64,000 bases of DNA, taken from Pseudarthrobacter sp. NamE2 (GTDB lineage Bacteria; Actinomycetota; Actinomycetes; Actinomycetales; Micrococcaceae). The notes beneath the pieces are model-generated. The model saw nothing but the letters and a program-made list of their open reading frames with translations, searched no databases and was not told the DNA's origin. How positions within the stretch are numbered: the first letter of the stretch is position 1; each line of letters starts with the position of its first letter. Of the stretch, positions 25,271 through 34,198 are shown in pieces. The stretch lies in contig NZ_VAHN01000002.1 in the NCBI RefSeq assembly GCF_005796205.1, positions 1 to 64,000 of the forward strand, read 5' to 3'. Position numbers and translations under genes: made by a program.

Positions 25271-25885
25271 CTATGCACTCCTAAAGCGGGTAATTCGAAC
25301 GGTTCCATGTGGTGCACCCAGAGGCAGCGCAGCATGTCGCCATGCCCCGCCCTGAACCTACAAACCCGAGGTTTACTTGCTAAAAGGGTGCGCCCGACCT
25401 TCGGCCTTCGGACCAGGGCGCTGCATTCAGGAAGAGGGGCGGCGGGGGGAAAGGGGGACAGATGGCAGGGTGTAGGCACAACGCAGAAACACTCCATATG
25501 CAGCGGCAATCGCTCTTACCCTCTGCACTCTATGGACCGCCTCGGTGCCGTCCATCAGTATTTGCTACTTGTCTTTTCCTCCCCCTATTACTTATGGGGT
25601 TGCTAGGGGGCGCTATTAGGGGGCGCTATTAGGGGATGTTAGGGTCCTGCAGAACAACCCGTAGCGGGCAAATTAGGTGACCGCCGATGGGCAGAACTGA
25701 TGACCATTAACGTTGGGTGAATCTCAGGTAACAAGACTTCTACCGGTGGCTTATAATCCTGTGGCCGATGCGGTCTGAGGCAGGCGGCGATACATGGCAC
25801 GACGACAACAAGGTCCTCGCATGGTTTACATGAAACTATGTAGCCGCAACATGTACCGGCTCTAGTCGGTGCTGGTGGCCTTCGG
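25271..25885. other. Long upstream region of the synthetase operon
   Basis: These 615 bases hold no convincing gene. On the minus strand they must contain the operon promoter and a long leader. The notable content is the tandem repeat at 25604-25642 and the CCCCCTA/TAGGGGG inverted repeat around 25580-25610. Confidence 0.5.
25604..25642. repeat. Tandem 13-base repeats upstream of the synthetase operon
   Basis: TAGGGGGCGCTAT occurs twice head to tail (25604-25616, 25617-25629) and is followed by a partial third copy (TAGGGGATGT from 25630). An inverted CCCCCTATTA lies just before. It is about 335 bases upstream of the synthetase start and may be a regulator-binding array. Confidence 0.7.
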
Positions 25886-26674
25886 CTAACCAGCAGCGAA
25901 CTTGGAGATCTGGATCTCGTTTCCGTTCCCATCGACAGGGACCGTGGGATTCACCTCATAACCGTTCATTAGCCATCGGCCGTGAACCAATGCGAATTCG
26001 TAGGTAAACTCGCTGCGAAGTGCCTGGGTGAAATGCTCGTTCTTCTCTTTATCCTGCAGGTGGGCAACGTAGCGCACTTTGGCCTGCAGGGCGACTGACT
26101 CTCCGTCTTCGGCAAGCCAAACGCGTGGCGAGTCAATTACCACGTCGGAAAAGCGTGGTTTGTCCGGCTCATACCGGTAATCGATGACGCTGTCGTAGTC
26201 CGGATGCCAGGGCTGCCAAGCCGTAAATGCCACGCCTTCCTGCTTGAAAGTCTCATAAAACTCGGACTCCGCTTCGTCCAAAACCAGGTGCTTTATGGTC
26301 TCCCACCACTCGTCGAAGATGGTCAGGTCGCCGTTCAGAGGTGAGTCCAATCCGACCTCCACCATCATGTTCGTGCCCAACTGGTAGACCTCTGCGAGCT
26401 GCTCAGGGGAATACTTTTCGCGGACCTCCGGACGAACAAAATCAGCATTGTCGATAGGCGCTTGAGGAATGTCCGCCGGGTCGAGCCTGACCTGCTGGTA
26501 GGTACCGTGGGTGTTCCGGTTAGGCGCAAGGAGGAAAGCCTCTCCCGACTCCCGTACCGGCTTTTTCTCCAGTCCGGCGCCCCCCATCGAGCAGCCAGCG
26601 GTGAGTATGACGGTGCATGCCAGGAGTACCGACACTGCGGTACGCCCTGCACGGATGCAGAGTAATGACGTCAT
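25886..26674 (-). CDS. Putative lipoprotein of unknown function
   Basis: A 262-residue lipoprotein. The signal peptide ends at the lipobox ILTAGC (Cys28). The mature part is acidic and Trp-rich (FDEWWETIKHLVLDEAESEF, then FTAWQPWHPDYDSVIDY) and ends with a strand-rich region (SEFTYEFALVHGRWLMNGYE) resembling NTF2-like or conjugation-associated lipoproteins. I do not recognise the family. The ATG at 26674 follows GGGGG at nine bases. It is read toward the synthetase operon but is separated from it by 615 bases, so co-transcription is unlikely. Confidence 0.72.
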   Translation of the reverse strand: MTSLLCIRAGRTAVSVLLACTVILTAGCSMGGAGLEKKPVRESGEAFLLAPNRNTHGTYQQVRLDPADIPQAPIDNADFVRPEVREKYSPEQLAEVYQLGTNMMVEVGLDSPLNGDLTIFDEWWETIKHLVLDEAESEFYETFKQEGVAFTAWQPWHPDYDSVIDYRYEPDKPRFSDVVIDSPRVWLAEDGESVALQAKVRYVAHLQDKEKNEHFTQALRSEFTYEFALVHGRWLMNGYEVNPTVPVDGNGNEIQISKFAAG

Positions 26675-27016
26675 GAGCGTAACCCCCAAGTGTCTCTCTC
26701 AGTGCCCTGAGGTAGATGAGTCCAAAGAGATCGCTGCCCTACACCCAAGGCGCTGCCGGCAATTACCGCATCCTATCCCGAAAACCACCGATTTTCACGG
26801 TCTCAATTTGCCGCCCGCTGGAGCCGGCCACCCGTAAGCGCCGGCACAACCAGCATCAGGCATCCCGTGGTCCGCTCGACGACGGTTGGCGATGCCATTA
26901 GCCGATTTGAGAACACAGCCATGGAAATCAACACCCCTCAGTAATCAGGTGGTGCAATCACCGCATCCAGCCAAGGGTCCAGAACGACAGTTAGCGCTAC
27001 CCAGTCGGAGGAGGGG
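26675..27016. other. Gene-free stretch
   Basis: I see no gene, RNA or clear regulatory site in these 342 bases, apart from the promoter space of the lipoprotein gene. Confidence 0.4.
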
Positions 27017-28543
27017 TTACTTGGGCGAGGGGGTCGGGGAGTGGGCCGTGCGGGGCTGGCCCGTGAAGTAGCCGCGCGTGGCCGGGGCGAACCGGCAGAC
27101 GGCGGCGAGGACCACGCCCAGCGCCAGCAGCACCACGCCACTGATGAAGGCACCCCCGACGCCGAAGATCTGGGTGTCGCCGTAGGCCGGGTCCCACATC
27201 TGCACGGCGGAAATAAAGAACGCCGCGGTGAGCAGCAGGGCCCCGGTCAGCGGCAGGATCCCGCGGAACCACAGATTCCGCACCGACGCGCGGAGGGTGC
27301 CGCGAAAGTACCAGAAGCAGGCGAAGCCGGTGAGGGCGTAGTAGAACGCGATGAACAAGCTGATGGCGCTGATCGAGTCCGCGAGCAGGTTCTCGCTCAG
27401 GAAACTCATGGCCACGTAGTAGGCGATGGCTGCGGCGCCCATCACCTGGGTGGAAAAGCCCGGAGTCTGGTTCCGCGGATGGACTTCGCCGAACTTTGCC
27501 GGCAGCGCCCCATGCACGCCCATGGACAGCGTCCCGCGGGCGGTGGGAAGGATGGTGGTCTGGGTGGAGGACAGCACCGAGGCAAGGACCGCGACGACGA
27601 TCAGCCAGCCCCATGGCCCCAGCACCACATCCTTCATCGCCACGAACACGTCGTCCTGGTTGGCTTCATTGCCCAGTCCGATGCCCTCGGGGCCGACGGT
27701 GGCGTACATCATCACCAGCAGGGCCACCGACACGTAAATGGCCACCAGTACGAAGGCCGAAATCACGGCACCCCTGCCAGGGGTGGTGGCAGGGTTCTCG
27801 GTCTCCTCGTTCACGGCAAGGCAGGTGTCCCAGCCCCAGTAGATGAACAGCGCCAGGAGCGCGCCGTGCATCACGGCCCCCGGATCGGCGAAAGCACCCA
27901 CCGGGTTGAACCACTCAAAGTCGAAGGCCTGCCCCTCCGGCGCCCCGCCGACGATGCGGACAACAATGGCCAGAGCGAAGATACCCAGCGAGATGTATTG
28001 CACGTATGTGAGCACGCGCTGGACGTGTTCGCCCAGCCGGATGCCGCGGTAGTTGACCCAAATCATCACGGCGATGAACAACACACCGGTTGCAGTGACC
28101 AGCAGCTTGTCTTCGGCCAGGGACCCGTCCCCGATGAGCAACCACAGGTATTGGCCTGCCACTTGCGCCAGGTTGGCCAGTACCACGATGCCGGCGAGCG
28201 CCACGCCCCAGCCGCCCAGCCAGCCGGCCCAGGGCCCGAACGCGCGGCGGGACCAGGTGAACGTGGTGCCGCAGTCCGGAATGGCGCTGTTGAGCTCGCG
28301 GAAGGCGTAGGCGATAAACAGGACCGGGATAAAACCGACGAGCAGGATCAGGGGAGTGTAGTTCCCGTTGACCGCCACGATGAGGCCCAGCGTCGCAGCC
28401 AGCGAATAGACCGGAGCCGTGGACGCGAGGCCCAGCATCACCGAGTCGCCAAGGTCCAGGATTCCGGCGCGCAGTCCCTTGGCCGGGACCGGGGCGCCGG
28501 AGGCACCGCCCGGACCTCCCGCCGTCGTGATGTCTGTGCTCAT
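27017..28543 (-). CDS. APC-superfamily amino acid/polyamine permease
   Basis: A 508-residue carrier with about 12 membrane helices of the APC fold. The first helix carries the broken-helix glycine motif (VMLGLASTAPVYSLAATLGL), and helix 6 starts GALLALFIYWGWDTCLAVNEE. It should import or exchange amino acids or polyamines. Its ATG overlaps the stop of the preceding ligase gene (ATGA), so the two are translationally coupled. The substrate is most likely related to what the ligase uses. Confidence 0.88.
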   Translation of the reverse strand: MSTDITTAGGPGGASGAPVPAKGLRAGILDLGDSVMLGLASTAPVYSLAATLGLIVAVNGNYTPLILLVGFIPVLFIAYAFRELNSAIPDCGTTFTWSRRAFGPWAGWLGGWGVALAGIVVLANLAQVAGQYLWLLIGDGSLAEDKLLVTATGVLFIAVMIWVNYRGIRLGEHVQRVLTYVQYISLGIFALAIVVRIVGGAPEGQAFDFEWFNPVGAFADPGAVMHGALLALFIYWGWDTCLAVNEETENPATTPGRGAVISAFVLVAIYVSVALLVMMYATVGPEGIGLGNEANQDDVFVAMKDVVLGPWGWLIVVAVLASVLSSTQTTILPTARGTLSMGVHGALPAKFGEVHPRNQTPGFSTQVMGAAAIAYYVAMSFLSENLLADSISAISLFIAFYYALTGFACFWYFRGTLRASVRNLWFRGILPLTGALLLTAAFFISAVQMWDPAYGDTQIFGVGGAFISGVVLLALGVVLAAVCRFAPATRGYFTGQPRTAHSPTPSPK

Positions 28544-29751
28544 AAGGTGATACCTGCCTTGCTGGAGGATGCCTCCGCCGAAAGCGGCGCCGGCGCGTCG
28601 ATGGTGTTGGGCACGAAGCGGCAGAAGTAGTCGGTGACGGGGCCGTCGGATTCGCGGATGCCGCAGCCCACCGATTCACCGTCCACCACCCACAGGCCCA
28701 GGACCGGATGGTTCCCGTCGAAGTCCGGCAACTGCTGGTACTGCTGGTAGCACCAGCCCTCCCGGCCGTACCCGCCGGGCTGTTCCAGGTTGATGCCCGC
28801 AGCGTGGATCCTGATGTTGTCCCCTTCCCGGCCGTGCAGCGGCTTGGCCACCCATTCCTTCAAGGGGCCGGGTTCATTGAGGTAAGCCGGCAGCAGGTTG
28901 GGGTGTTCCGGGTAGAGGTGCCAGAGCGCGGCGAGGAGGGCCTTGTTGGAAAGCAGCATCTTCCATGCAGGCTCCACCCAGCGCGGATTGTGCGCGCGTT
29001 CGAGCAGCCGCGGACCGAACGGCTCCTTCATCATCAGCTCCCAGGGGTAGAGCTTGAAGATGGTGCTGATCATGAAGTTGTCCAGGTCCACAAAGCGGTT
29101 CAGGTTGGGGTCCCAGCCGATATCGGACATTTTGATCCCGATGGTGGTCCACCCGGCCTGGCTGGCCACATCCCGCATGTAGGCGGCCGTCATCCAGTCC
29201 TCACCGGATTCCTCCACCTCGGAATGGGCAACGTGCAGTGTGCTCATGCCCGTGCGGTACTGCACCTTCTTCCACTGCCGGATCAGGGCCTCGTGGATGC
29301 CGTTCCACTGGTCCTTCTCCGGAAAGACGTCCTGCAGCCAGAACCATTGCGCCACCGCGGCTTCGATCAGGCCGGTGGGGGTGTCCGCGTTGTATTCGAG
29401 CATCCTGGCGGGCCCGCCCTGGCCGTCGTAGACGAAGTCGAACCGGCCGTAGACGTCCATGTCCCCGGCCTGCAGGGAGTCAGCGGCGAGCTCCAGCGCC
29501 TGCGGGCCGATCCCGATACCTCCCATGGCCCCGGTGGCCAGGAACTTGGCCGCCTCCAGGCACATCCGGTGCATCTCCTCGGCGGTTTCCTCAAGGGTCT
29601 CCACCTCGTCCATGCTGAACTCGTAGTAGGCGGACTCGTTCCAGTACTCGATCTTCCGGCCGTCCTCCATGGTGGTGGTGGAGAAGACCAGTCCCTGTTC
29701 TTCGATTTTCTGCTTCCACCCGGGCCGGGGTTCAGACAGCAAACGCTTCAC
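28540..29751 (-). CDS. Glutathionylspermidine-synthase-like ATP-grasp ligase (YgiC family)
   Basis: A 403-residue homologue of the C-terminal amide synthetase domain of glutathionylspermidine synthase, as in E. coli YgiC. Motifs are RFDFVYDGQGGPARMLEYNADTP (the substrate and Mg region, shown in parts: DFVYDGQG, LEYNADTP), IRQWKKVQYR, and KPLHGREGDNI, the Lys-containing ATP-grasp loop. It lacks the amidase half. Actinobacteria make mycothiol rather than glutathione, so the true acceptor is unknown. The GTG at 29751 has a G-rich ribosome site overlapping the end of the upstream gene. It sits between a YgiB-like gene and a permease. Confidence 0.85.
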   Translation of the reverse strand: MKRLLSEPRPGWKQKIEEQGLVFSTTTMEDGRKIEYWNESAYYEFSMDEVETLEETAEEMHRMCLEAAKFLATGAMGGIGIGPQALELAADSLQAGDMDVYGRFDFVYDGQGGPARMLEYNADTPTGLIEAAVAQWFWLQDVFPEKDQWNGIHEALIRQWKKVQYRTGMSTLHVAHSEVEESGEDWMTAAYMRDVASQAGWTTIGIKMSDIGWDPNLNRFVDLDNFMISTIFKLYPWELMMKEPFGPRLLERAHNPRWVEPAWKMLLSNKALLAALWHLYPEHPNLLPAYLNEPGPLKEWVAKPLHGREGDNIRIHAAGINLEQPGGYGREGWCYQQYQQLPDFDGNHPVLGLWVVDGESVGCGIRESDGPVTDYFCRFVPNTIDAPAPLSAEASSSKAGITL

Positions 29752-29753
29752 CC

Positions 29754-30407
29754 TCAGCCCCCCGAGACCTTGCTGCCGCCGCTGGTGCCGCTCTTGGCGC
29801 TGGTGCCGAAGCCGCCGCGGCTGACAGTGCCGCCCTGGGTGCTGTAGCCGGTGGAGGCCTTGGCACCACTCGGGACGGTCCGGGTGTAGTTGGGCGCCGT
29901 CGACCGGTTCTGGCCGATGGGCGGAACGTAGGCGCCGCGGGAGAAGAAGTACCAGGCGTAGATACCGCCGCCTCGTCCGGCGGAGCTGTCGCAGTTGCGG
30001 TCCTCCACGCGCTCGCCGGTCTCGTCGTTGAAGCACACCTGTGCGTATTCGGGATCGTCCTGGTTGCTCGCCACGACGGCTGTGATGGTCCCTGCCAGCA
30101 GGGCGGTCACGCCCAGGCCGACGACGACGGTGCGCCGCTGGGAGCGCTTCTTCCGGGCTTTTGCCTCGTTGGCCTGCCGTTCCCGGTCCCGGGCGAAGGG
30201 ATCCACCGGCTTGACGGGCTCGTTGAGCAGTTCGGGGCGGAGCTCCGGCTTGGGTACCTGCCATGGCGGCGGTTTCGGGCTGTTGCCGCCAGGGCTGGGC
30301 GGCGCGCTGCCGCTGGTGCCGTCCGCGGGGTCCTGCTGCGCCGGATCCTGGCGCCCGGGACCCCCGTTTGGATCCTGCTTGTCCGGATCCTGCCTATTTG
30401 GGTCCAC
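29754..30407 (-). CDS. DUF1190/YgiB-like single-pass membrane protein
   Basis: A 217-residue protein with a Pro/Gln/Asp-rich cytoplasmic N terminus (DPNRQDPDKQDPNG), a basic stretch, one helix at about 93-111 (TVVVGLGVTALLAGTITAVV) and an extracytoplasmic Gly/Ser/Thr-rich domain with two Cys (YAQVCFNDET, DRNCDSSAG) and YFFSRGAYVPPIG. The pattern and the position before a YgiC-type ligase match DUF1190/YgiB. The GTG at 30407 follows GAGGGGG. Its stop lies two bases before the ligase start. The function is unknown, but the pairing with YgiC is conserved across distant phyla. Confidence 0.72.
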   Translation of the reverse strand: MDPNRQDPDKQDPNGGPGRQDPAQQDPADGTSGSAPPSPGGNSPKPPPWQVPKPELRPELLNEPVKPVDPFARDRERQANEAKARKKRSQRRTVVVGLGVTALLAGTITAVVASNQDDPEYAQVCFNDETGERVEDRNCDSSAGRGGGIYAWYFFSRGAYVPPIGQNRSTAPNYTRTVPSGAKASTGYSTQGGTVSRGGFGTSAKSGTSGGSKVSGG

Positions 30408-30566
30408 GGCGTCCCCCTCAGTCGTCCACGTGAATTGGGCACAGCGCTGCACCCCCAATTGCAATCCTCGAATCAGCGTAGTCCTTGCCAGTCCCCGCTG
30501 CGAGCAGGAGGAAGGGGAAAAGTGCCGATCAGGCCCGGTGCCAGGGCATGACCCTACACTTGTGCC

Positions 30567-31223
30567 ATGGAAACCGCGTCCCTGCTCGCTGTCTGCCGTG
30601 TCCACCAACTCCTTCCGGATGCCTCGAACGTGGGCGTGACGGCGATTGACAAGCGTCCGGCCGAGGGGCCGGTTAAGGTCCACAAACTTGGCCTCCAGGG
30701 CGACATCCAGGCCAACCGGGTCCACCACGGCGGGCCGGACCAGGCCCTCTACGCCTACTCGCAGGCAGACGCCGACTTCTGGGCTTCCGAACTCGGGCGG
30801 GAGGTTCCACCGGGGTTCTTCGGCGAAAACCTCCGGGTTGCCGGCCTTGATGCCACCGGTGCCGTTATCGGGGAACGGTGGAAGATCGGCATGGACGTGG
30901 AGGTCGAGGTGACGTCGCCGCGCACGCCGTGCGCAACGTTCCAGCGGCGGATGGGGGAGTCCCGGTTCGTCAAGCGCTTCACAGACGAGGGCCGCGTGGG
31001 CGCGTACCTGCGGGTCATCAAGGTGGGAACCATCCGGGCCGGGGACCACCTCCACAAGCTCTACGTCCCCAGGCACGGCGTGACGGTGGGCAAGTGGTTC
31101 AGCGAGCCGGATGTTGAGTCCATGGAGGCCCTCAAGGACGCGGATGCCGATGGCGAGATCCGCCTGCAGCAGCCCGAGTTCAACCAAAAGTTCGAGGCCC
31201 TGCAGCGCCAGCTTCGCGGCTGA
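30567..31223 (+). CDS. MOSC-domain protein (YiiM-like)
   Basis: A 218-residue protein with a MOSC domain at about 20-170. The family Cys is in SPRTPCATFQ, the Moco/sulfur-carrier-associated motif. The YiiM-type layout (GPVKVHKLGLQGDIQANRVHHGGPDQALY, read as GLQGDIQA and HHGGPDQALY) is clear. Such proteins reduce N-hydroxylated compounds or carry sulfur. The start ATG at 30567 is the first in frame with the conserved N terminus. It is divergent from the YgiB-like gene. Confidence 0.88.
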   Translation: METASLLAVCRVHQLLPDASNVGVTAIDKRPAEGPVKVHKLGLQGDIQANRVHHGGPDQALYAYSQADADFWASELGREVPPGFFGENLRVAGLDATGAVIGERWKIGMDVEVEVTSPRTPCATFQRRMGESRFVKRFTDEGRVGAYLRVIKVGTIRAGDHLHKLYVPRHGVTVGKWFSEPDVESMEALKDADADGEIRLQQPEFNQKFEALQRQLRG

Positions 31224-31291
31224 CGCGGGGGGAGTACGACGCCGGACGTGCGGGATGTGCCCAAGCTCACCGCCGCCGTCGGACGCTTGAA

Positions 31292-31629
31292 TTGGGACTC
31301 CCGGCACCCGGTGCCGTACACTTGAAGCATCCCCCACTCCGGAAATCCCTTTTTCCTGCCCAATTTTTGAGGCAGGACTGGCAAGTGTTGGGGCCCGCAA
31401 CTGTGATGCGGGCAGTTTCATAGGGAGAGCCGGCTGAAGAAAACGCTGTACAGACTGCTGGGATAGCAGCCAAGAGATGCAGCGGGAAGTCCTGCCACGG
31501 GATTGCGAAAGCGCCGGACTTCTGTGACCGGCCGGTCAACGTATGCCCGGCGTCCACGGCACACGTACTGCGGCTCCACTCACCTCGGGTAGTGCCGCCT
31601 GGCCCCCTATGGATGAGGAATTTTTCCCT
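31292..31629 (+). promoter_or_regulatory. Promoter and long structured 5' leader of the DEAD-box helicase gene
   Basis: TTGGGA (31292-31297) and TACACT (31317-31322) form a plausible promoter with a 19-base spacer. About 300 bases of leader follow before the helicase start. It contains hairpins CCTGCC/GGCAGG (31355-31376) and GCCCGCA/TGCGGGC (31393-31412) and further short stems. The leader resembles cold-responsive leaders of RNA helicase genes in size and structure. No known riboswitch class is recognised. Confidence 0.5.
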
Positions 31630-33648
31630 ATGCCCGAAAACCAAAACGAAATTATCGACGCCGCCGAGATTGATGCTCCGATTGCAGCGACCGAAGCCCC
31701 CGCAACGGGCCCCGAGGCGGACTCCGATGACAACACGGTGAAGTTCGCCGACCTCGGCATCGACGGCCGCGTCCTCGCCGCCCTGAAGGATGTGGGTTAC
31801 GAAAAGCCGTCCCCTATCCAGGCAGCCACCATCCCGCTGCTGCTCGAAGGCCGGGACGTCGTCGGCCTGGCACAGACCGGTACCGGCAAGACTGCAGCAT
31901 TCGCAGTGCCGGCCCTGTCCCGCCTGGCTGAGCTGCACGACCTGAACGGCCCGTCCCGCAAAACCCAGGCCCTCGTCCTGGCCCCCACCCGCGAGCTCGC
32001 GCTGCAGGTTGCGGAGGCGTTCACCTCCTACGCCAAGCACATCGACGACTTTACCGTGCTGCCCGTCTACGGCGGTTCCGCCTACGGTCCCCAGCTGGCC
32101 GGCCTGCGCCGCGGCGCCCAGGTGGTTGTGGGTACTCCCGGCCGCGTGATCGACCACATCGCCAAGGGTTCGCTGGACCTGTCCGAACTGCAGTACCTGG
32201 TGCTGGACGAGGCTGACGAGATGCTGCGCATGGGCTTCGCCGAAGACGTGGAGCAGATCTTCCAGCAGACCCCGTCGGAGCGCCAGGTTGCACTGTTCTC
32301 CGCCACCATGCCGAGCCAGATCCGCCGCATGTCCAAGCAGTACCTGAACAACCCGGCCGAGATCTCCGTCAAGTCCAAGACCACTACCGGCGCCAACACC
32401 CGCCAGCGCTACCTGCAGGTCATGGGCCCGCACAAACTCGACGCCATGACCCGCATCCTCGAGGTTGAAGAGTTTGACGGCGTTATCGCCTTCGTGCGGA
32501 CCAAGATGGCCACCGAGGACCTGGCCGACAAGCTGAAGGCCCGCGGTTTCCAGGCCGCAGCGATCAACGGTGACATTCCGCAGCAGCAGCGTGAGCGTAC
32601 TGTTGACGCGCTGAAGGAAGGCCGCATCGACATCCTGGTGGCCACCGACGTCGCCGCCCGTGGCCTCGACGTGGAGCGGATCAGCCACGTCATCAACTAC
32701 GACATCCCGCATGACACCGAGTCCTACGTCCACCGCATCGGCCGCACCGGCCGTGCAGGCCGTTCCGGTGACGCCATCCTGTTCATGACGCCGCGGGAGA
32801 AGTATTTGCTGCGTTCCATCGAAAAGGCAACCCGCCAGCCGGTGGAGCAGATGCACCTGCCGACCGCCGAGACTGTCAACACGCTTCGCCTCGGCAAGTT
32901 CGCCGACCGCATCACGGAGACCCTGGCTTCAGAAGATGTTGCGGCCTTCCGCGATCTCATCGCTTCCTACGAGGAAGAGCACGACGTGCCGGCAGCCGAA
33001 ATCGCTGCGGCACTGGCTGTGATGGCCCAGGGCGGCCAGCCGCTGCTGGTCAAGGAACTGCCTGCGGCCCCCGAGTTCCAGAAGCGCGAGCGTTCCAAGG
33101 ACGGCTTCGGCTCCCGCGGGCCGACCCGTGCGCTGACTGAGGGCAACGCCACTTACCGGATCGCCGTCGGACGCCGCCAGCGCGTGATGCCCGGCTCAAT
33201 CGTGGGCGCCATCGCCAACGAGGGCGGCATCTCGTCCTCGCAGATCGGCGGCATCGACATCCGCTCCGACCACTCCCTGGTGGAGCTGCCGGCGGACCTG
33301 AGCCCGGAGCAGCTGCGTGCGCTGTCCCGCACCCGGATCGGCGGCGAGCTGATCCACCTCGAACTTGATTCCGGACGCAAGCCCTCCGGCGACCGTGGCG
33401 GCTACCAGGGCAACCGCGGAGGCAACTTCAAGGGCAGCGGCGGGTTCAAGAAGGAATTTCGGAAGAACGACGGCGAGCGCTCCTCCGCGGACCGCGGCGG
33501 CCGCTCGTACAGCGAGCGTTCCGAGCGTTCCTTCAGCGACCGGCAGTCAAGCGACTCCCGGTATGGCGGCCACGGTGACGGCTCCCGCAAGCCCCGCCAC
33601 GGCAACGACAGCGGACACCGCGACTACAACCGCAAGGGCAAGTGGTAA
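31630..33648 (+). CDS. DEAD-box ATP-dependent RNA helicase (DeaD/CsdA-like)
   Basis: A 672-residue helicase acting in ribosome assembly and cold-stress RNA remodelling. Motifs in order are Q PSPIQ, I AQTGTGKT, Ia APTRELALQ, II VLDEADEM, III SATMP, IV IAFVRT, V ATDVAARGLDV and VI HRIGRTGRAGR. A DbpA-type RNA-binding domain follows (about 480-575: RIAVGRRQRVMPGSIVGAI), then an RGG/Ser-rich basic tail of about 100 residues. The ATG at 31630 is preferred over 31609 because GAGGAA lies nine bases before it. It is monocistronic with a long leader and a strong terminator. Confidence 0.94.
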   Translation: MPENQNEIIDAAEIDAPIAATEAPATGPEADSDDNTVKFADLGIDGRVLAALKDVGYEKPSPIQAATIPLLLEGRDVVGLAQTGTGKTAAFAVPALSRLAELHDLNGPSRKTQALVLAPTRELALQVAEAFTSYAKHIDDFTVLPVYGGSAYGPQLAGLRRGAQVVVGTPGRVIDHIAKGSLDLSELQYLVLDEADEMLRMGFAEDVEQIFQQTPSERQVALFSATMPSQIRRMSKQYLNNPAEISVKSKTTTGANTRQRYLQVMGPHKLDAMTRILEVEEFDGVIAFVRTKMATEDLADKLKARGFQAAAINGDIPQQQRERTVDALKEGRIDILVATDVAARGLDVERISHVINYDIPHDTESYVHRIGRTGRAGRSGDAILFMTPREKYLLRSIEKATRQPVEQMHLPTAETVNTLRLGKFADRITETLASEDVAAFRDLIASYEEEHDVPAAEIAAALAVMAQGGQPLLVKELPAAPEFQKRERSKDGFGSRGPTRALTEGNATYRIAVGRRQRVMPGSIVGAIANEGGISSSQIGGIDIRSDHSLVELPADLSPEQLRALSRTRIGGELIHLELDSGRKPSGDRGGYQGNRGGNFKGSGGFKKEFRKNDGERSSADRGGRSYSERSERSFSDRQSSDSRYGGHGDGSRKPRHGNDSGHRDYNRKGKW

Positions 33649-33676
33649 GCCCTGCCGCGGGTAGGCAAATAACGAC

Positions 33677-33713
33677 GGCGATGGGCCGGCTTTCGAGCCG
33701 GCCCATCGTCATT
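33677..33713 (+). terminator. Terminator of the helicase gene
   Basis: CGATGGGCCGGCT (33679-33691) pairs with AGCCGGCCCATCG (33696-33708) across a UUCG tetraloop, with ATTTAA downstream. Confidence 0.88.
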
Positions 33714-33952
33714 TAACCCCTGGGAGTTTTTGGCCACGTATGCCGGCTTGAGGGCCCTTCAGCCCTGCATATCTGGACAAAAACTCTGAGGGGTGTGGGG
33801 CTGGACACAGTTGCGCCCCCGGGACGGTCCGGAAGCGCGGCCGCGGCTCTGTTCGGGCGGCCTCCCGCAGGCAGTACTTCCCAGTATTGGCGCGGAAAAC
33901 AGGCTCAGAGCGGGACTGCATCGTAGCCGGAGCGCCCCTTCGGAGCCCGATT

Positions 33953-33980
33953 TGTTGGTGCGGAAATCTTCCGGTAGAGT
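33953..33980 (+). promoter_or_regulatory. Promoter of tRNA-Thr
   Basis: TTGTTG (33953-33958), a 16-base spacer and TAGAGT (33975-33980) lie 12 bases before the tRNA 5' end, a good housekeeping sigma-type promoter. The remaining 33714-33952 stretch shows nothing convincing. Confidence 0.65.
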
Positions 33981-33991
33981 ATTTACTCGTT

Positions 33992-34063
33992 GCCCCCCTA
34001 GCTCAGTGGTAGAGCGCGTTCTTGGTAAGAACGAGGTCACCGGATCGATTCCGGTGGGGGGCT
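33992..34063 (+). tRNA. tRNA-Thr (GGT)
   Basis: GCCCCCC pairs with GGGGGGC; the D arm is GCTC-AGTGGTA-GAGC; the anticodon loop TTGGTAA reads GGT (Thr); the T arm is ACCGG-ATCGATT-CCGGT. CCA is not encoded. Confidence 0.95.
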
Positions 34064-34074
34064 CTGAATGAGGG

Positions 34075-34114
34075 CCTGTGTCAAGGCGGTTTGACCGGCT
34101 TGACACAGGTTTTT
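34075..34114 (+). terminator. Terminator between tRNA-Thr and tRNA-Met
   Basis: CCTGTGTCAAG (34075-34085) pairs with CTTGACACAGG (34099-34109), followed by TTTTT. The two tRNAs are therefore separate transcripts, or the second depends on read-through. Confidence 0.88.
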
Positions 34115-34123
34115 CTCATTCGT

Positions 34124-34197
34124 GGCGGTGTAGCTCAGTTGGTTAGAGCGCACGACTCATAATCGTGAGGTCGGGAGATCGAGCCTCCCCACCGCTA
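34124..34197 (+). tRNA. tRNA-Met (CAT, elongator type)
   Basis: GGCGGTG pairs with CACCGCT (one G-T pair at the end); the D arm is GCTC-AGTTGGTTA-GAGC; the anticodon loop CTCATAA reads CAT; the T arm is GGGAG-ATCGAGC-CTCCC. The closed first pair and the absence of the initiator GGG/CCC anticodon-stem pattern favour elongator Met. An Ile-CAT (lysidine) tRNA is not excluded. Confidence 0.9.
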
Positions 34198-34198
34198 C

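Noticed and set aside
25604-25642. Tandem repeats considered as a minimal CRISPR or VNTR
   Set aside because: The units are head to tail with no spacers and only two full copies; no cas gene is in the window.
27041-28630. 529-codon open frame antisense to the APC permease
   Set aside because: It is a mirror of GC-biased codons; the opposite strand encodes a clear 12-helix permease.
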